DNA of 64,000 nt from positions 450,001-514,000 of the forward strand of contig BROG01000446.1 of NCBI GenBank assembly GCA_030159075.1. The letters are read 5' to 3'. Of this stretch, positions 24,625-36,720 are shown in pieces. A model generated the notes under the pieces. It was not told the origin of the DNA. It ran no database searches and saw only the letters and a program-made list of their open reading frames with translations. The stretch is from Atrina japonica (Eukaryota; Mollusca; Bivalvia; Pterioida; Pinnidae). The translations under genes were made by a program, and so were the position numbers. Every line of letters begins with the position of its first letter. Position 1 is the stretch's first letter.

Positions 24625-25305
24625 TTGGTTAATTAATTATAAATAACTAAGACCGCCTGTAACATTTTTCTGATTTATTCATAATATAGGGTTATTAATC
24701 AGCTTCGCTTCAGACCAATACGACAGACCTCGGCACAATAACCAGGCCAATACGGAAATTACTGATTAATGATCATATTATTCATAACTCGACCAATATG
24801 AAATCCAACTAGGCCAATGCGGGAAAGATGCACAATGGTTTAATTTGAAAAAAAATAACGACCACTCTCACTTGAATATCCGTTTTGTCACGCAACTTCA
24901 ATATTGACCGAGTTTTTAATTATTGGCTTGTTTTTTTCGATGTTGGCTTAGTTATATCGATATTAAAATTTTAAGAGTTTTTATTTTAATTTTTTTCGAG
25001 CAGAAAATTCCGTATTAGGTCAATATTACAATAGTTAATTAATAATGACTTATATCAAACATTTGCTGGCACTGACACTTTATCATTATTCTAATAAAGT
25101 GTTGTTCATCATTTTATATCTCATAACTCCCAACGACTGTTCCAGGAATTGTACGCACACGAACGGGTGCATGCAAAAATTTGAATGCCAACTGAAAGCA
25201 GTTCAATGCTTAAATATGAAAAATCATCTTCGACGGTAAAGATATTCATTAGTTCATTGCGTATTAATTGCAGATACATTTTTTTAAAAAAGTAAATGAA
25301 TGACA
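24625..25305. other. AT-rich intergenic DNA
   Basis: Repeated phrases such as gaccaatatg, aggccaatacgg and attggctt suggest local short-range duplication. Open frames on both strands are short and overlap each other; none is supported as a gene. Confidence 0.4.
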
Positions 25306-25309
25306 TTTT

Positions 25310-25410
25310 TCAGCTGATAGAGTAAAATGAAGAAGTACCAATGGGTAATCGAAATCAATTGTAACACGACAAATTGGATATACAAATGTTCTCAACATGA
25401 AGAACAAATG
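25310..25410 (-). mobile_element. Family B 3' fragment
   Basis: On the minus strand it carries the tail end ttgttcttcatgttgagaac and cattggtacttcttcatt, as at the ends of the copies near 5100 and 26230. Confidence 0.6.
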
Positions 25411-26215
25411 CGGTGGATTACGGAGTCATAATGCTACCACTAAAGAATTCTATAGAAACAGAAGATGGTAACACAGTTGGTAATCAAAAACACATTTAAG
25501 GCACATTTGGCCTCAAATAGATTCACACGATTTAGAAGGTCCAATTTCGTGCAATGAAGCTTTAGAAACACTAAGAATCGGAAAAGTAACAAAAATCTTG
25601 AAGATTTGAATTCATTCTCATAAAAAAATGCCGAGACCGTTTTTATCTATTGACTCTGAAAAGCATTTGATCCATGTCATGGAAATTCATTCACAAATGT
25701 CTAAGATTAATTTTGGTTACTTAATTACTAAATGGATTAAACTTTTTCTAAAGTACCATTTATTCGAATATTAATCATTGTGGTGTATTTTTAACATTGA
25801 TGTCGATAACGGAACCCTATTGCTTCTAAAAAGGTCATTATGTGTTCTGAAATATTTTGACATCCCTGGTCTCAATTTGAACTTTGGTAAAACACAATAA
25901 ATTTCAGTTGGTCAAAATATAGTACATAAAAACTACGTCAAGAATATGTTTTAAAATGGTGTTTAACGAAATTTGACATATTGGGAATATACTTTGATGT
26001 AAATCTACACAACATTTCAAAACTGAATTTTTACAAAAATTGTAAATTAAAGAATATAATGAATGGTCGGAATTAGTGAAAACTTACACCTTTAGACTGA
26101 ACAAATTAACATTTTAAAAAAACTTTATCAATTTCACAATTAAATAATATGTTTATTTCCCTACTAATGCCGAATGATAATTGTATACAATTATGTTTAA
26201 ATACATTTGGGATGA
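25411..26215. other. Intergenic DNA with faint retroelement remains
   Basis: Phrases such as ggcacatttggcctcaaatagattcac hint at an old element, but frames are thoroughly broken and no motif is clear. No gene recognised. Confidence 0.35.
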
Positions 26216-26219
26216 TATA

Positions 26220-26515
26220 CCCGATAAAGTAAAATGGAAAAAGTACCAATGGATAATCGAAACCCAAAATCCTTCATATGGTCTCAACAGGAAGAACAAT
26301 TGCAAATTCCAAGCGGTATAGGACCAGGTGTCCGAAAGGAATCAGCATCTTCTGCCAGCATGCCAAACCTGTCGCAAATGCTATATGGAAACCTCTCGAG
26401 TTCGGTGAAAAGATCAAGTTTCAGTGAATATGTCATCAGTAAGTATTGGGTATGATTGGCGAAAGGGAGTCACGGTATACATAATACTATCCAGCATTCC
26501 TGAGAATTGTACTTC
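26220..26515 (-). mobile_element. Family B 3' fragment
   Basis: On the minus strand: ttttcaccgaactcgagag, gacaggtttggcatgctggc, gattcctttcggacacctggtcctat and the terminal cattggtactttttcc. The apparent 73-codon plus-strand frame over it is antisense to the repeat tail and is not a gene. Confidence 0.7.
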
Positions 26516-26519
26516 ATAT

Positions 26520-27585
26520 CATTTAAAAAGATTCCGTATCGACCATAAAACTTCCTTAGTGACGATTTCAAGCCTTTAACAACGTAGCTTTATGTAAGTA
26601 GTTTGTTTGCGAGTCGTAAAATAAAAAGAAAATATCTGTTCTTCATAATGAAAATGAAGGATTTAATATTAGACAAATATCATCATATATTATGTCATTC
26701 AAATCAACATGGAATAGGGAATGAAAAATAAAAAAAAATAAATAAAAAAATGGAAAATGCATAATAGACATATAAGCAAATAATTCTGATGAAAATTTTT
26801 CGTTTTCTAAAATAGTGAAAGAAAACAATTGAAATTTCATTTTCGGATTGTCAAAATCTTAAAATTCGTATGAAAAGTGTCCTCCATATATTACAAATAT
26901 TATAAACATAATACCAAACTTATTATGCTCCAGACGATCGTTAAGGCAATTAGCCTTCTTTAGTTGAGCCCCAATTTTCAAAAGATTTTCTAGTGGTATC
27001 AGACAAGGCCAAATAATAAATCTAAACGTATAGACAAAATCCGTCTAAGAGTAACCACTGTAAAAGATGCCTATCTTAGCTTTAGAAGAATTCATAATTT
27101 TAAATTGTGTCGGAATACCGAAATACAACAATCAAACGTTGGTAGAAATCAGTTAAACCTTACAAAAACATACGTTTTTGTCAATTACATTCATTAATCA
27201 AATATTATAGTGCTGAAAATATTATATTACATGTATAAACAAAACACTATATTTTCAAAACAAAGTTGACAAATGCTATCTCAGCATTATAGGGTTAAAT
27301 AATCACCTGGAATATAATTACCAAAACAATGAAATCGATTTGTTTATCTAAAGGAAGAATACAATTAGAATACTTTCTTAATCTATGGAATAGATGGATG
27401 ATATATCTAGAATAATACATTAAACAAACAAAGTTATAATGCCCTTTTCATATCTGTTTATGTAAACTGTATAATCCATTGCTCATCGTAGCCTTGACGC
27501 CTCGCAAAACAATCGTTATAAAAAATTAAAATAAATAATGTGAAATAAACAACTATAAATCACCCTGATTAGAGATAACACTAAT
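26520..27585. repeat. Intergenic DNA with a family C copy at 26890-27130
   Basis: The family C copy has aatattataaacataatacc, ctccagacgatcgtt, tagttgagccccaa, ggtatcagacaaggcc and gtctaagagtaaccactgtaaa in the expected order. The rest, 27140-27585, is AT-rich with scraps of the same phrases (acgtttttgtcaatta). No gene seen. Confidence 0.6.
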
Positions 27586-27589
27586 CAAT

Positions 27590-28175
27590 ATGATCATACA
27601 AGATAATTTCACTATTTTGCATACTCCCCACTTTAATTCTAAGCCCTATCTTTATTCAACCTCTTTCAACTGCCAACCCATTTCTTACTTTCTTTTCCTT
27701 AAACTTAAATTTTTAAATAAAGGTATAGATGTTTTAAAGATTAGCAAATGTTCTAAATCACAAAATGTGTCTAGTCCTGTGTTCCGGCAGATTTTAAATT
27801 GAAGACCACGCCTTGGATTTCATATAGCATTTGATGTCAACGTTCCACAAATTTTATGCTCAGTATACAATAGTCTTGTTTGCGATTACTCTGTTTCATT
27901 ACGTGAAATGTTGATTTACCTGTTCAATGGCGGTTGCTGAGACGTCTGTACCAAATGTGACGAAGATTCGTGCCTCGCGTATTTCATTTTTACTTGACTC
28001 ACAGCGATTGTGACCTGTCGACAGGGGATGCTTACTACACCATGGCACCTGATCCAACCTCTTGATTGCAAGAGATCCGTGTTTGTCAATTTTTATCAGA
28101 TTTGTATCAATATCCTGGTTTTCCTAAAGATTTATACTTTGGTATCTGAGATTTTTTATATTTCTCCTTTATCTA
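27590..28175 (+). mobile_element. Family A element, internally deleted copy
   Basis: It begins with the spacer between the endonuclease and RT regions (27660-27830, comparable to 8400-8620), then jumps to the end of the RT frame (27835-27900, atgtcaacgttccacaaattttatg) and the full 3' tail ending at tttatactttggtatctgag near 28150. Nearly all of RT is deleted, leaving a short element with both flanks. Confidence 0.75.
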
Positions 28176-28179
28176 GTAC

Positions 28180-28382
28180 TATTATATATAATTTTTGACA
28201 TACTATATTATCAAACAGTATACATTAATACTAAATCTATATATTCTATCACTATAATGATTACTATAATGATTATATATTATGATTATATTGTTTATTG
28301 TAATGGAATTAAACCCAACACCCCGATCCTGGCTAATTCTAAATATCATATTAATTAGTCTGCTTGAAAAAATCTGTCCCTA

Positions 28383-28415
<33 letters not shown>

Positions 28416-29575
28416 AGAAAAATTTGCATCTTCCACATAAGAAGTGATAAAATACTTCTACTACTACACAATAATAATTAAAAAGTTTGTTGTTTAGTTT
28501 CCCTTATATATGTTATTTTCATTTTTTTCGAAATAAAATTTCTCCGAAGTCTGATCTGTAGCCATTTATCCATTTCTCTTTTACAAAACATCGTCGTAGG
28601 CGATTGAAACACTCGTCTGTTATTTCAGTTCTCTGACATTTATCTCTCTGATGTGACAGACCAGAGTATACTGTGCTGTATGACCAAACCCGTATATACT
28701 TTGTCATTTCCTCAGCATGTTGTTCTAGACTTGAAGCTGAAACATATTGAAAACATGTTTAGGTATACCGAGGTCAACTGTGTACAAACACAACAAACCT
28801 ATATCAAATTGTAATAAGGGTGACTTTTGCGGGAACAGGAATTTTAGAACGACAGTAAAACATGAATTCCTTTTTTTGGGAAGATAAGCCGTATTGTTTT
28901 GGTTTTTAGCAGATCCCGGATGTGCCACTTTCCCTGTTCTGTATTTGATGTTTGTTTATTTGTATGGTCCTTTTCGGCATTTATTTACATTTAAGAATTA
29001 TTCAGTTATACTGTAGTGGCCAGTTTTTTATGATGGGAGATAAACTATATGGAAATGCATTCGGGAAAGACCGACCTCACAGTATAGGTTCCGGGGTGAT
29101 CAACCCGGTGGTTAGCAGAAGTGACTGTCTTCGTAATTTTATTTCATGTGCAGTTTCACAACCTCCTGACCTCGATGGTTTTATTGAATTATTAAATAAA
29201 CAAACCAAAATCAATTCAAGTTTAAAAAAAAATTGGAGAAAAAGATTATACGAAAGAATGTGAATAAAAAATAATTTTTTTGATAGACACAATATGATAT
29301 GTTGCAATGTTCAAATATATTTGATATGAAAAGAATTTTTGCACCGATGTTTGATAAAACTGGAAGGCTGTAAATATTTTTCGTCATAATATAATTAACA
29401 TATGATCAAAATAACGACATCGGTTACAAAAAGCATGCTTAACTATATTTATTTGAAATGTTGAATTACTAGTACATTAGTATGGTGTACCCCTTGTTTG
29501 ATGTGAATTACACTGCAGATTGATGCGACCAGTCGACAGACTATGTCAACTCGTTCACTGCTGCAGATTAGGATT
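28180..29575. other. Intergenic DNA; two weak coding candidates
   Basis: A (CAA)n tract lies at 28386-28415. Minus-strand frames at 28519-28707 and 28725-28928, and a plus-strand frame at 28952-29263 with a basic C-terminus, are open but have no domain signature, no paralogue in the window and no clear splice sites. They could be exons or chance. I cannot assign them. Confidence 0.35.
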
Positions 29576-29582
29576 TTCCAGA

Positions 29583-29673
29583 AGGTCATGTGGTGACCTT
29601 GTTTGCATGACCTTGGTAACCTTGAGGTGACCTTGTTTGCTATTACAGTATTGCACTGATGATATGTTGACCT
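29583..29673. promoter_or_regulatory. Cluster of AGGTCA/TGACCT half-sites
   Basis: Half-sites identical to the nuclear receptor core occur at 29583-29588 (aggtca) and at 29594, 29608, 29628 and 29668 (tgacct), with a one-mismatch taacct at 29617. The first two form an everted pair, aggtcatgtggtgacct. The 15-mer ggtgaccttgtttgc occurs twice (29592 and 29626), so local duplication contributes. Whether it regulates anything is unknown; no promoter is identified nearby. Confidence 0.35.
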
Positions 29674-29694
29674 GTCTGTTAGACACCAGTTACT

Positions 29695-29880
29695 GAATCG
29701 TCTTTCCAATTAAGACGATGATTTCTTCCTCAGATATTTCATTTGAATTTATTTATGGACCAGCGGTAAGTGTGGCTGATCGACATGGAATGCTTAATTC
29801 TCCATGGCACATGCTGCCACCTCAGGATTTTCAGAGATCACTGTGTGTCTAATTTCACTTGATTTGTATATTTTCTCATT
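29695..29880 (+). mobile_element. Family A 3' fragment, diverged
   Basis: It carries gacgatgatttcttcctcag, tatttcatttgaattt, gatcgacatggaatgcttaattctccatggcac and a ttttcagagatca block, in family A tail order with more substitutions than most copies. Confidence 0.65.
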
Positions 29881-29884
29881 GTCC

Positions 29885-31075
29885 TGCAGAATGTTGGAAC
29901 TTATGTTGTCTGTTGTCCGTCAGTATCGTTGTAACATTTTATTTGGTACAAACCAGAGACTTGCATGAAGTATGATTCAAGTTCGTTGATTTGATGGGTA
30001 GACACAAAAAACTACTTGAGAATTAGATGGGTGACATTAAAATTGTCTTCCCAGAAATAACAAAGCAAAAACTCACAATTTGTTTGCAAAATTTAAGAGT
30101 ATGAGTAGGTAGGAAACACATGTCATTGATTATGTGGTGTATTTAACTTTTTTATTTTCCTGGATATAAAACATTCATATAAGTATAGAAATCGTAATTA
30201 TCCACTGACAAAATGTTGTCGATATATCTAAATGTAACAGTTAATAGATTATCCTTTCTTCATCATTTGGTTAATATTTTTTAATTAAAAGTTCAGTAAT
30301 TTTCATACCGTTGATGGAGTCCTCTGGAATAGAAGGGACACATACCACTTCGTATTGTCTAGAGGACACCACATGTAGACCTAGTGCGGTAACATCCGGG
30401 TCAGAAAAGATCAATAAAAGGTCCTCAAGCGGTCGAGACGTATCAGAAATCACATTAATATTTCTGAATTCACACTGAAATTGAAACAAAAATAGCTTCA
30501 GAGTCCCTAATGAGAGGGATTATGATATTTCATATTTCATATCGAAGTGTGAAAAAATCAATATTTTAATATCCTTTATGTACCAGCCGAGTGATCCTTT
30601 TTGGAAAAAGTCAATGCGATTTGTTATATTTTCGCCTAAATTTAGCATTTCTGTTTTATCTGAATATAATGTAATGAAAATTTAAAAAGAAATTGTCTAC
30701 AGAGATTTTGATGGATGTCCTATGGTTCATTTTTGAGAAACATTGTTACATTTCTTGGTATTTTGCATTCATCATCATTTGATGAGATATTTACTTTTTT
30801 TCACCTAGTCGAAAAGCAAAAGAGAATATGTCAAAAGTAATATTTTTCACCTAATAGTACAATATTGAACAAATGTATAAGAAGTACAGTAAGAATTCCC
30901 CCAAATACATGTAAATTTCACAATTGATACAAAACATGCATACCACAACCCCTTTAAAACCATATTAGACAGATTAAATGTGTCGAAAATAAAAATGAAC
31001 CACGGATCAGATTGTTATCTGGTGGTTTGAATGTGAACTTGACCTCGATCACATGCTCAAAGCTATGGGTAATGT
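29885..31075. other. AT-rich intergenic DNA
   Basis: A short piece at 30205-30240 (ctgacaaaatgttgtcgatatatctaaatg) is the reverse complement of the RT motif C region, a retroelement scrap. Otherwise no gene, RNA or known repeat is seen. Confidence 0.5.
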
Positions 31076-31079
31076 TTCG

Positions 31080-31310
31080 ATGTAAAAAGTATCGGATACG
31101 ATGGTATAAATCACTAGGATGTCCAGAATACAGGTACAAATCTGGTAAAAATGGACAAAGACCAGTCACACCCGTCGTGAGTCCACAGTCAAATTAAAAT
31201 GAAATACGTGAGGAACGACTCCTCGTCATAATTGGTACAGACGACTCAACAACCGCCGCCATCGAACAGGTAACTCAACAATTAACTTAGTGAAACAGAG
31301 TAGTCTCAAA
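31080..31310 (-). mobile_element. Family A 3' end, internally deleted
   Basis: On the minus strand: agttgttgagtt, gacgaggagtcgttcctcacg, ggactcacgacgggtgtgac, then directly tttgtccatttttaccag, gacatcctagtgatttatacc. The ctccatggcacctgatcccacctcttgg part is missing relative to other tails. Confidence 0.75.
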
Positions 31311-31314
31311 GTTT

Positions 31315-31785
31315 ACAAGAGAATAAGAAACAAATTCTTTACAAATATCCCACAAACAGTTATTGTTACCACTCATAAAACATTGACATCTATGGTTTAT
31401 ATACCTCTCTATACAGCAATCTCTTTAGTGACATTAATTGTTTGTGTTATGTCTACTACGTATATACATTCTGTCACTTCTTCGTTTTTATCTTACTAAA
31501 CACTACCAAAAGTTACTATTTCATAAACACTATTCTACTCAACTTGCTGGGAATCATTTGACGAGGGAAATAGAAAACCTTGATACCATGAGGCACCCCC
31601 TAAATTAAGGACACTTTTAGTGGGAATTTGAAACCAAAATTCTTGAATAAATATTAGCGTATGAAGGTGAGGTCTGATGTATGATGTCACATTTCTTCAT
31701 TATTTACCTCAATACCATAAGACCCCTAGCTATTGTTATAAACATTAGCAAATCACGAATTAAAAACAGTTGAAACACAAAAAGT
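31315..31785. other. Intergenic DNA, no gene recognised
   Basis: An open frame at 31290-31499 overlaps the retroelement end and has no recognisable content. The sequence leads into the minisatellite that follows. Confidence 0.4.
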
Positions 31786-31789
31786 AAAG

Positions 31790-32195
31790 CAGAATTCAAA
31801 TAGAAGAAAAACTTAACACAACAAATAAAGCAGACCTAAAATGGAAGAAAACAAAACATAACAAATAATGCAAACCCAAATAGAAGAAAAACAAAACAAT
31901 GAATTAAGCAGACCCCCCAAAAAGAGAAAAACACAGAAAAAAAACATAACAAATAAAGAAGACCCCAAATAGAAGAAAAAAACACAACAAATAAAGCAGA
32001 CCCATATATAAGAAAAACATAACACAATAAATAAAGTAGACCCAAAATAGAAGAAAAACAAAAATAACAAATAAAGCAGACCCAAAATAGAAGAAAAAGA
32101 AAACACAACAAATAACGCAGACCCCAAAGAGAAGAAAATAAAACAAAACAAATAAAGCAGACCCAAAATAGAAGACAAACAAAACATAACAAGTA
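31790..32195 (+). repeat. Minisatellite, units of roughly 40-45 bp
   Basis: About nine irregular copies of acaaataaagcagaccc followed by aaaatagaagaaaaacaaaacataa. The same words form the larger-unit array at 33715-34190. The long minus-strand frames rich in F, C, L and Y are read-through of the repeat, not proteins. Confidence 0.92.
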
Positions 32196-32264
32196 AAATT
32201 GAAGAAGTACTTTTCAATAATCAAAACTCAAGTCTATTATAACACGAGCAATTAGATGTGAAAA

Positions 32265-33600
32265 TGGTCTCAATATGAAGAACAATAACGAAACCCAAAC
32301 GGGATAAGACCAGGTGTCCAGAAGGAGTCAGAGTCTTCTGCTGGCATGCCCCACCCGTCACAGATGTTCCATGGAAAACTGTCTAGTTCGATGAACGGGT
32401 CAAATTCGGTAAAAAGGTCAAATTTAGTGATGAGGTCAAGTTCGGTGAAAAGCATGATTGGTGAAACGGAGTCACTGTCTGTGGCCGTGATCCAGAATAC
32501 TATCTAATATCTCTGATTGGGGGACTTCATAATGTTTAACAAGATCATTGTATCGACCATAAAACTTCTAAAACGACAAATCAAAGCGTTCAACAACGTA
32601 ACCATGTGTAAGTAGTCTATTGGCTAATCGTTTATCTCTCAGAATAAAACATTCATAAGAAGAGCATGCCCTGGCATAACGTATAACTTTTGGAATGAAA
32701 ACGCCATAGGCAGGAGAAGATGGAATATTACTTAGAAACGGGAAGTTTGTGATATGGAAATTGAAATCGTCTCCTTTGTCATAGAGGGATCTGTGAAGTT
32801 AACTGTCTTTTCCAATCGACAGGAGTAAATCTAGGTAAGTAACAGATGTGTTGCTCTCTGACGTCTCATTGATCTCTAGCTCAACAGGATACATCTGGCC
32901 GAGGTAATTCTGAAATTCTGAATTATTTATGGACAGAACATCGTTGATATACCTGTAAGTAAAATTGAACCGATATGCTAACTGTTTGTAACCTTTGGAG
33001 AGCAAAGACTGTATAAATTCCGCTTCATATGAATACAAAAATATGTCAGCCAAGAGAGGTGCAAAATTGGTACCAATTGGAATGCCGACAGGGGAAAACT
33101 TTTACCCTAAAAACCACGAAGATGTTTTCTACTAGAAACCCGAGCATCTTGATAATATCGTCTTCAGTGTACTTGTTATTGGAATCAGAGTGTTCCTTGA
33201 CAATATAAGGTTCTTCATGACCTAACACCAAATATTATATCTGCGATTTCCATTTGTGTATACAAAAGAGTTTTGTATAATAGATGTTAATCTGTTTTTG
33301 AGTTTTTGATGAGGGATTGTAGTGTAAAGGGTCGAAAAATCAAAAGACTTCATGCTTGTAGTATGTTTGAAATTTGAAGATTTTAAATGTTCCAACAATT
33401 CCTTTGAATTCTTTAGGATCCACATCTGATTGACTCCGCTTCTTCAGTAGGTTTATATACAGTGCAGTGTTTATAGGGATATTTGTACATCTTCGGAATC
33501 CAATAAATATATGGCAATTCAAGCTCCGTGTCACTTGTGGTAATTCCAAACGAAGCGAGAACGGATTAATGATTATCTGATATTTCAGAGGTAGAGAAAT
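32265..33600 (-). mobile_element. Family B Penelope-like element, 3' half
   Basis: On the minus strand, from 33549 down: region with Y-W-I-P near 33480-33510, motif A with F-D-F-S-T-L-Y-T (33310-33350), motif B with G-T-N-F-A-P-L-L-A-D (33030-33080), motif C at about 32938-32955, the C-terminal domain to about 32560, and the family B tail at 32280-32460. Motif C reads Y-I-N-D where active enzymes have Y-x-D-D, so a catalytic aspartate is lost. At least three frame changes separate the pieces. It is the best preserved family B copy here. Confidence 0.8.
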
Positions 33601-33714
33601 CGGTAAGAGAGTATGTAGGATTTCCAGGAAATGTGTTTAGTCCAAGTCCTCTTGTATGATGCTGAAGTAGTATCGCCTGCAGACAAACGTGAAATTGTTA
33701 GATGCTTTGACAAC

Positions 33715-34190
33715 AGACCCCAAAAAGAACACAAACAAAACATTACAAATAGAGCAGACCCTAAATAGAAGTAAAACACAGAAAAACAAAACATAACAAA
33801 TAAAGTATACCCCAAATAGAAGTAAAACACAGAAAAACAAAACATAACAAATAAAGTATACCCCAAATAGAAGTAAAACACAGAAAAACAAAACATAACA
33901 AATAAAGTATACCCCAAATAGAAGTAAAGCACAGTAAAACAAAACATAACAAATAAAGTATACCCCAAATAGATGTAAAGCACAGAAAAACAAAACATAA
34001 CAAATAAAGTATACCCCCAAAAAAGAAAAAAAACCCAGAAAAACAAAACATTACAAATAAAGCAGACCTCAAATAGAAGTAAAACACAGAAAAACAAAAC
34101 ATAACAAATAAAGTATACCCCCAAAAAAGGAAAAAAACAGAGAAACAAAACATAACAAATAAAGTATACCCCCCAAAAAGGAAAAAAACA
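33715..34190 (+). repeat. Minisatellite, units of about 60 bp
   Basis: About eight copies of acataacaaataaagtatacccc, then aaatagaagtaaaacacagaaaaacaa, some with aaaaaagaaaaaaac in place of the aaatagaagt block. The array shares its core with the one at 31790-32195. The minus-strand frames of up to 187 codons across it are artefacts. Confidence 0.93.
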
Positions 34191-34230
34191 GAAAGATATA
34201 TATTAAATGAAAAAATATTTATGATACCTT

Positions 34231-34377
34231 TGTAATAAAGTTGTCTTCCACCATGTTTTGTAAAACCAGTGTCATTGTTCGACAAATTGGCTCCTCTTTC
34301 TTATCTACATCAGTGATTGTGCTTACTAGGAAGAATCCGCCTATGATTAGAACCAATAACAAGAGAAAGTGATCCAT
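34231..34377 (-). CDS. Candidate first exon with signal anchor
   Basis: From an ATG at 34377 the minus strand encodes about 49 residues: a charged start, a strongly hydrophobic stretch at about 4-18 rich in L, V, I, G and F, then a polar segment with an S-T-I-T-D sequence and a lone cysteine. The frame runs into ACAAAG followed by GTATCA, a usable splice donor at about 34231, and closes with a stop just after. This fits a first exon of a secreted or type II membrane protein. Its next exon would lie below 33715, past the minisatellite; I could not find it. Chance is possible. Confidence 0.35.
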
Positions 34378-34489
34378 GAATCTAATCGATTTTTCTTTTG
34401 CTTTTATTCTTTGTTTTTGTTTACATTCGAAATTCTTTGAACGACTTTCGTACACTATGAGCTACCTCCCGTTACAATAATTTAAGTCT

Positions 34490-36155
34490 GTGGAAGTCCT
34501 GGCTAGGAGGTTATAAACGCTGACTCGGGCTCCAGCTCGAACTCGAGCTCGAATTAAAAATCGTATTCCTAGGAGTACGCAGTTAAAATTTGAGGTTATA
34601 AAACTTTTCGAGTACGTAGTCCCAGGAGCATGTACCCGAAAAGTTTAAAAAATTTAAAAGTAGTGCCATCCGGGGACATGACTTAATTACTGTTCATGTC
34701 ATTGATGTATGATTCAAATGTTTTCTGGATTGTTAATCAATAAAATCGTCTGAAATTTTTAATTATTGATAAAAAATACCGAAATATTTACACTTCCCTA
34801 GTATAATTGTAAATTTTGCTTTTGGTATTTAGTGCAACCGGAGAAACTGGTGAGTTTCGGCATTTAGTGCATTCCATACATATTTTTGAAAATTTAATTT
34901 TGGCCAAATCTATAGTTGCAACATTTTTATATCTTTGTTTTGATTTGTTTTACTGAATCTAAAGGTGTTAAAAGGTGTAATTTTTTTGAGAGTTAAACTT
35001 TTGATACGTGCAAACTTTAGCGCATGCTCAGTTAATACATACGAATCTGAAGGGACAGCATGCAGCTCTCAATGCAACACACATTTTGCCAACGTTCTTA
35101 AAGTGTATCTGCCCTGGTCAGGAGAATAAGGTTTGAATTCTTTTATATTATATTTATTCCCACAACGTTAAACAGATAACATGTTTTTAGTGCAGTTTAT
35201 ATCATATTTTGGTGTTTACCAATCTTGCAGTCAGAATTGGGTCAATTTGGCCTACGTGACATTTTGTCATTATTGTGCTAATGCTCCAAATTGAGCATTC
35301 TAATGGCCTAATCTAATTACTTATTGTAGCCACACCGTGTCTGTAACGTTAATAATTATTGACCTGTGAGTTTTGTTGATCATGCACTAATTGTTTGAAT
35401 TGACAATGCTTACAATGGTTGTAAACACGAAGATGAATAATGTATGCCTATATGCAAATTCTGTATTTTTATTTGTTAAAGGCATCTGTTCATGTCTTTC
35501 AGTTTTCACGTAGTTAACGCATTTATAGATGGTATTGATATTGATATCTATTCATATCCAGTCGATACTTATCTTGATGACCAGGCCAGCTATAATAATC
35601 GATGAAACAATTATATATTCTTCATTGAAATCCTGGATCCATCCTGGCTTTTCTCATGTTAACCCTCAGTAGTCATATACTTGTTTTTAGATTGGATATA
35701 TATTGAATATTTCATGTGTATGTTGTCTTATCACTTTATGCCCCACTTTGAAAATTTCTGAATCCACCCCAGAATAGTTACCTAATACAGATCCTGCTTC
35801 CAGTTCCAGGGTACTGGAAAAAATGTATGTGCATCATTTCAAACTGATCTTACAATGTTAAACTTTGAATTTTGGATATTTTAATATTCAATATATGTAT
35901 GTTCATAGATCAAATAACATAATAAATGTTTGCTCAATCTTTAAAACTTATTTGTATTTCCATCTTTTTTCAAATGACATTTGCTCTGTTTATAAAAGAT
36001 ATGAATTTATTTTGATATGTCATGTTCACTTACAGAATATGCATTCACCATGGGAAGCTAGGTACACTGTAGCATACCAACATACATTACACCTCTAATA
36101 TTTGCACCAGTCTGAATGCTATGGTGTATGTAGAGATACACTATACACTTTATAA
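34490..36155. other. Intergenic DNA with inverted repeats near its start
   Basis: At 34518-34560 overlapping palindromes built on ctcgag and gagctc occur (gctcgaactcgagctcgaatt). At 34607-34650 aaacttttcg pairs with cgaaaagttt. A less AT-rich stretch near 35030-35135 ends in a weak donor-like sequence and might be a non-coding first exon. No coding frame is supported; the 77-codon frame at 35865-36098 looks random. Confidence 0.4.
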
Positions 36156-36159
36156 TGAG

Positions 36160-36720
36160 AACAAGAGGCTCACAAGAGCCTGTATTTCTCACTTGGCTCC
36201 AAGAGGCACCATTTTAAAGTGAAATACCCAAGGACTATTGTGTCGAGGTTTGGTTCAATTAGTTTCCAAGGAGATCTCTGAAAGTGTTTCAATATGGAAC
36301 TATTAATCTAAGTTCCCCACTGGCAGTCATCTTGGATGAGCTGTGGGTGCTTGCTGGACACCATTTTGAAAATGGACCATCCAAGGAATACTGAAGAAGG
36401 TTGGTTCCAGTTTGCCCATTGATTTCAGAGAAGATCTTTGAATGTGTTCCCATAAGTTTGGTTCTTGAATTAGCTAAGTAGTTTCAGAGGGGATCTCTAA
36501 ATGTACATTTCTATAGGGTCCAATGTTAAATTTGTTCCATGCTGACGAATTGGATCACCTGCCAGACACATTTTTATCAGGGTCCATTTAAGGACTATTG
36601 TGACCAAGTTTGTTTCAAATTGGCCATGTAGTAGCTTCAGAGATCTCTTTAATGTGTTTTCCCATATGGTCCAATGTAAAACTATGTTTCCTACTGGCGG
36701 TCATCTAGAATAGGACCTTA
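36160..36720 (+). repeat. Dispersed repeat of about 190 bp, three degenerate tandem copies (family E)
   Basis: Three successive segments share: caccattttaaagtgaa or caccattttgaaaatgg, ccaaggactattgtg or its variants, a ggttcca or gtttcaa block, and ttcagagaagatctttgaatgtgtt or a near match. Copies start near 36190, 36360 and 36560. The style matches the common bivalve interspersed repeat with allcaagag-type heads; I state that as resemblance only. Confidence 0.6.

Noticed and set aside
31813..32224. Minus-strand frames of 106-134 codons, membrane-protein-like
   Set aside because: Read-through of the 40-45 bp minisatellite.
33585..34285. Three overlapping minus-strand frames of 127-187 codons rich in F, C, Y, L and V
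   Set aside because: They are translations of the 60-bp minisatellite; the repeat is open in all three frames, so this is not evidence of coding.
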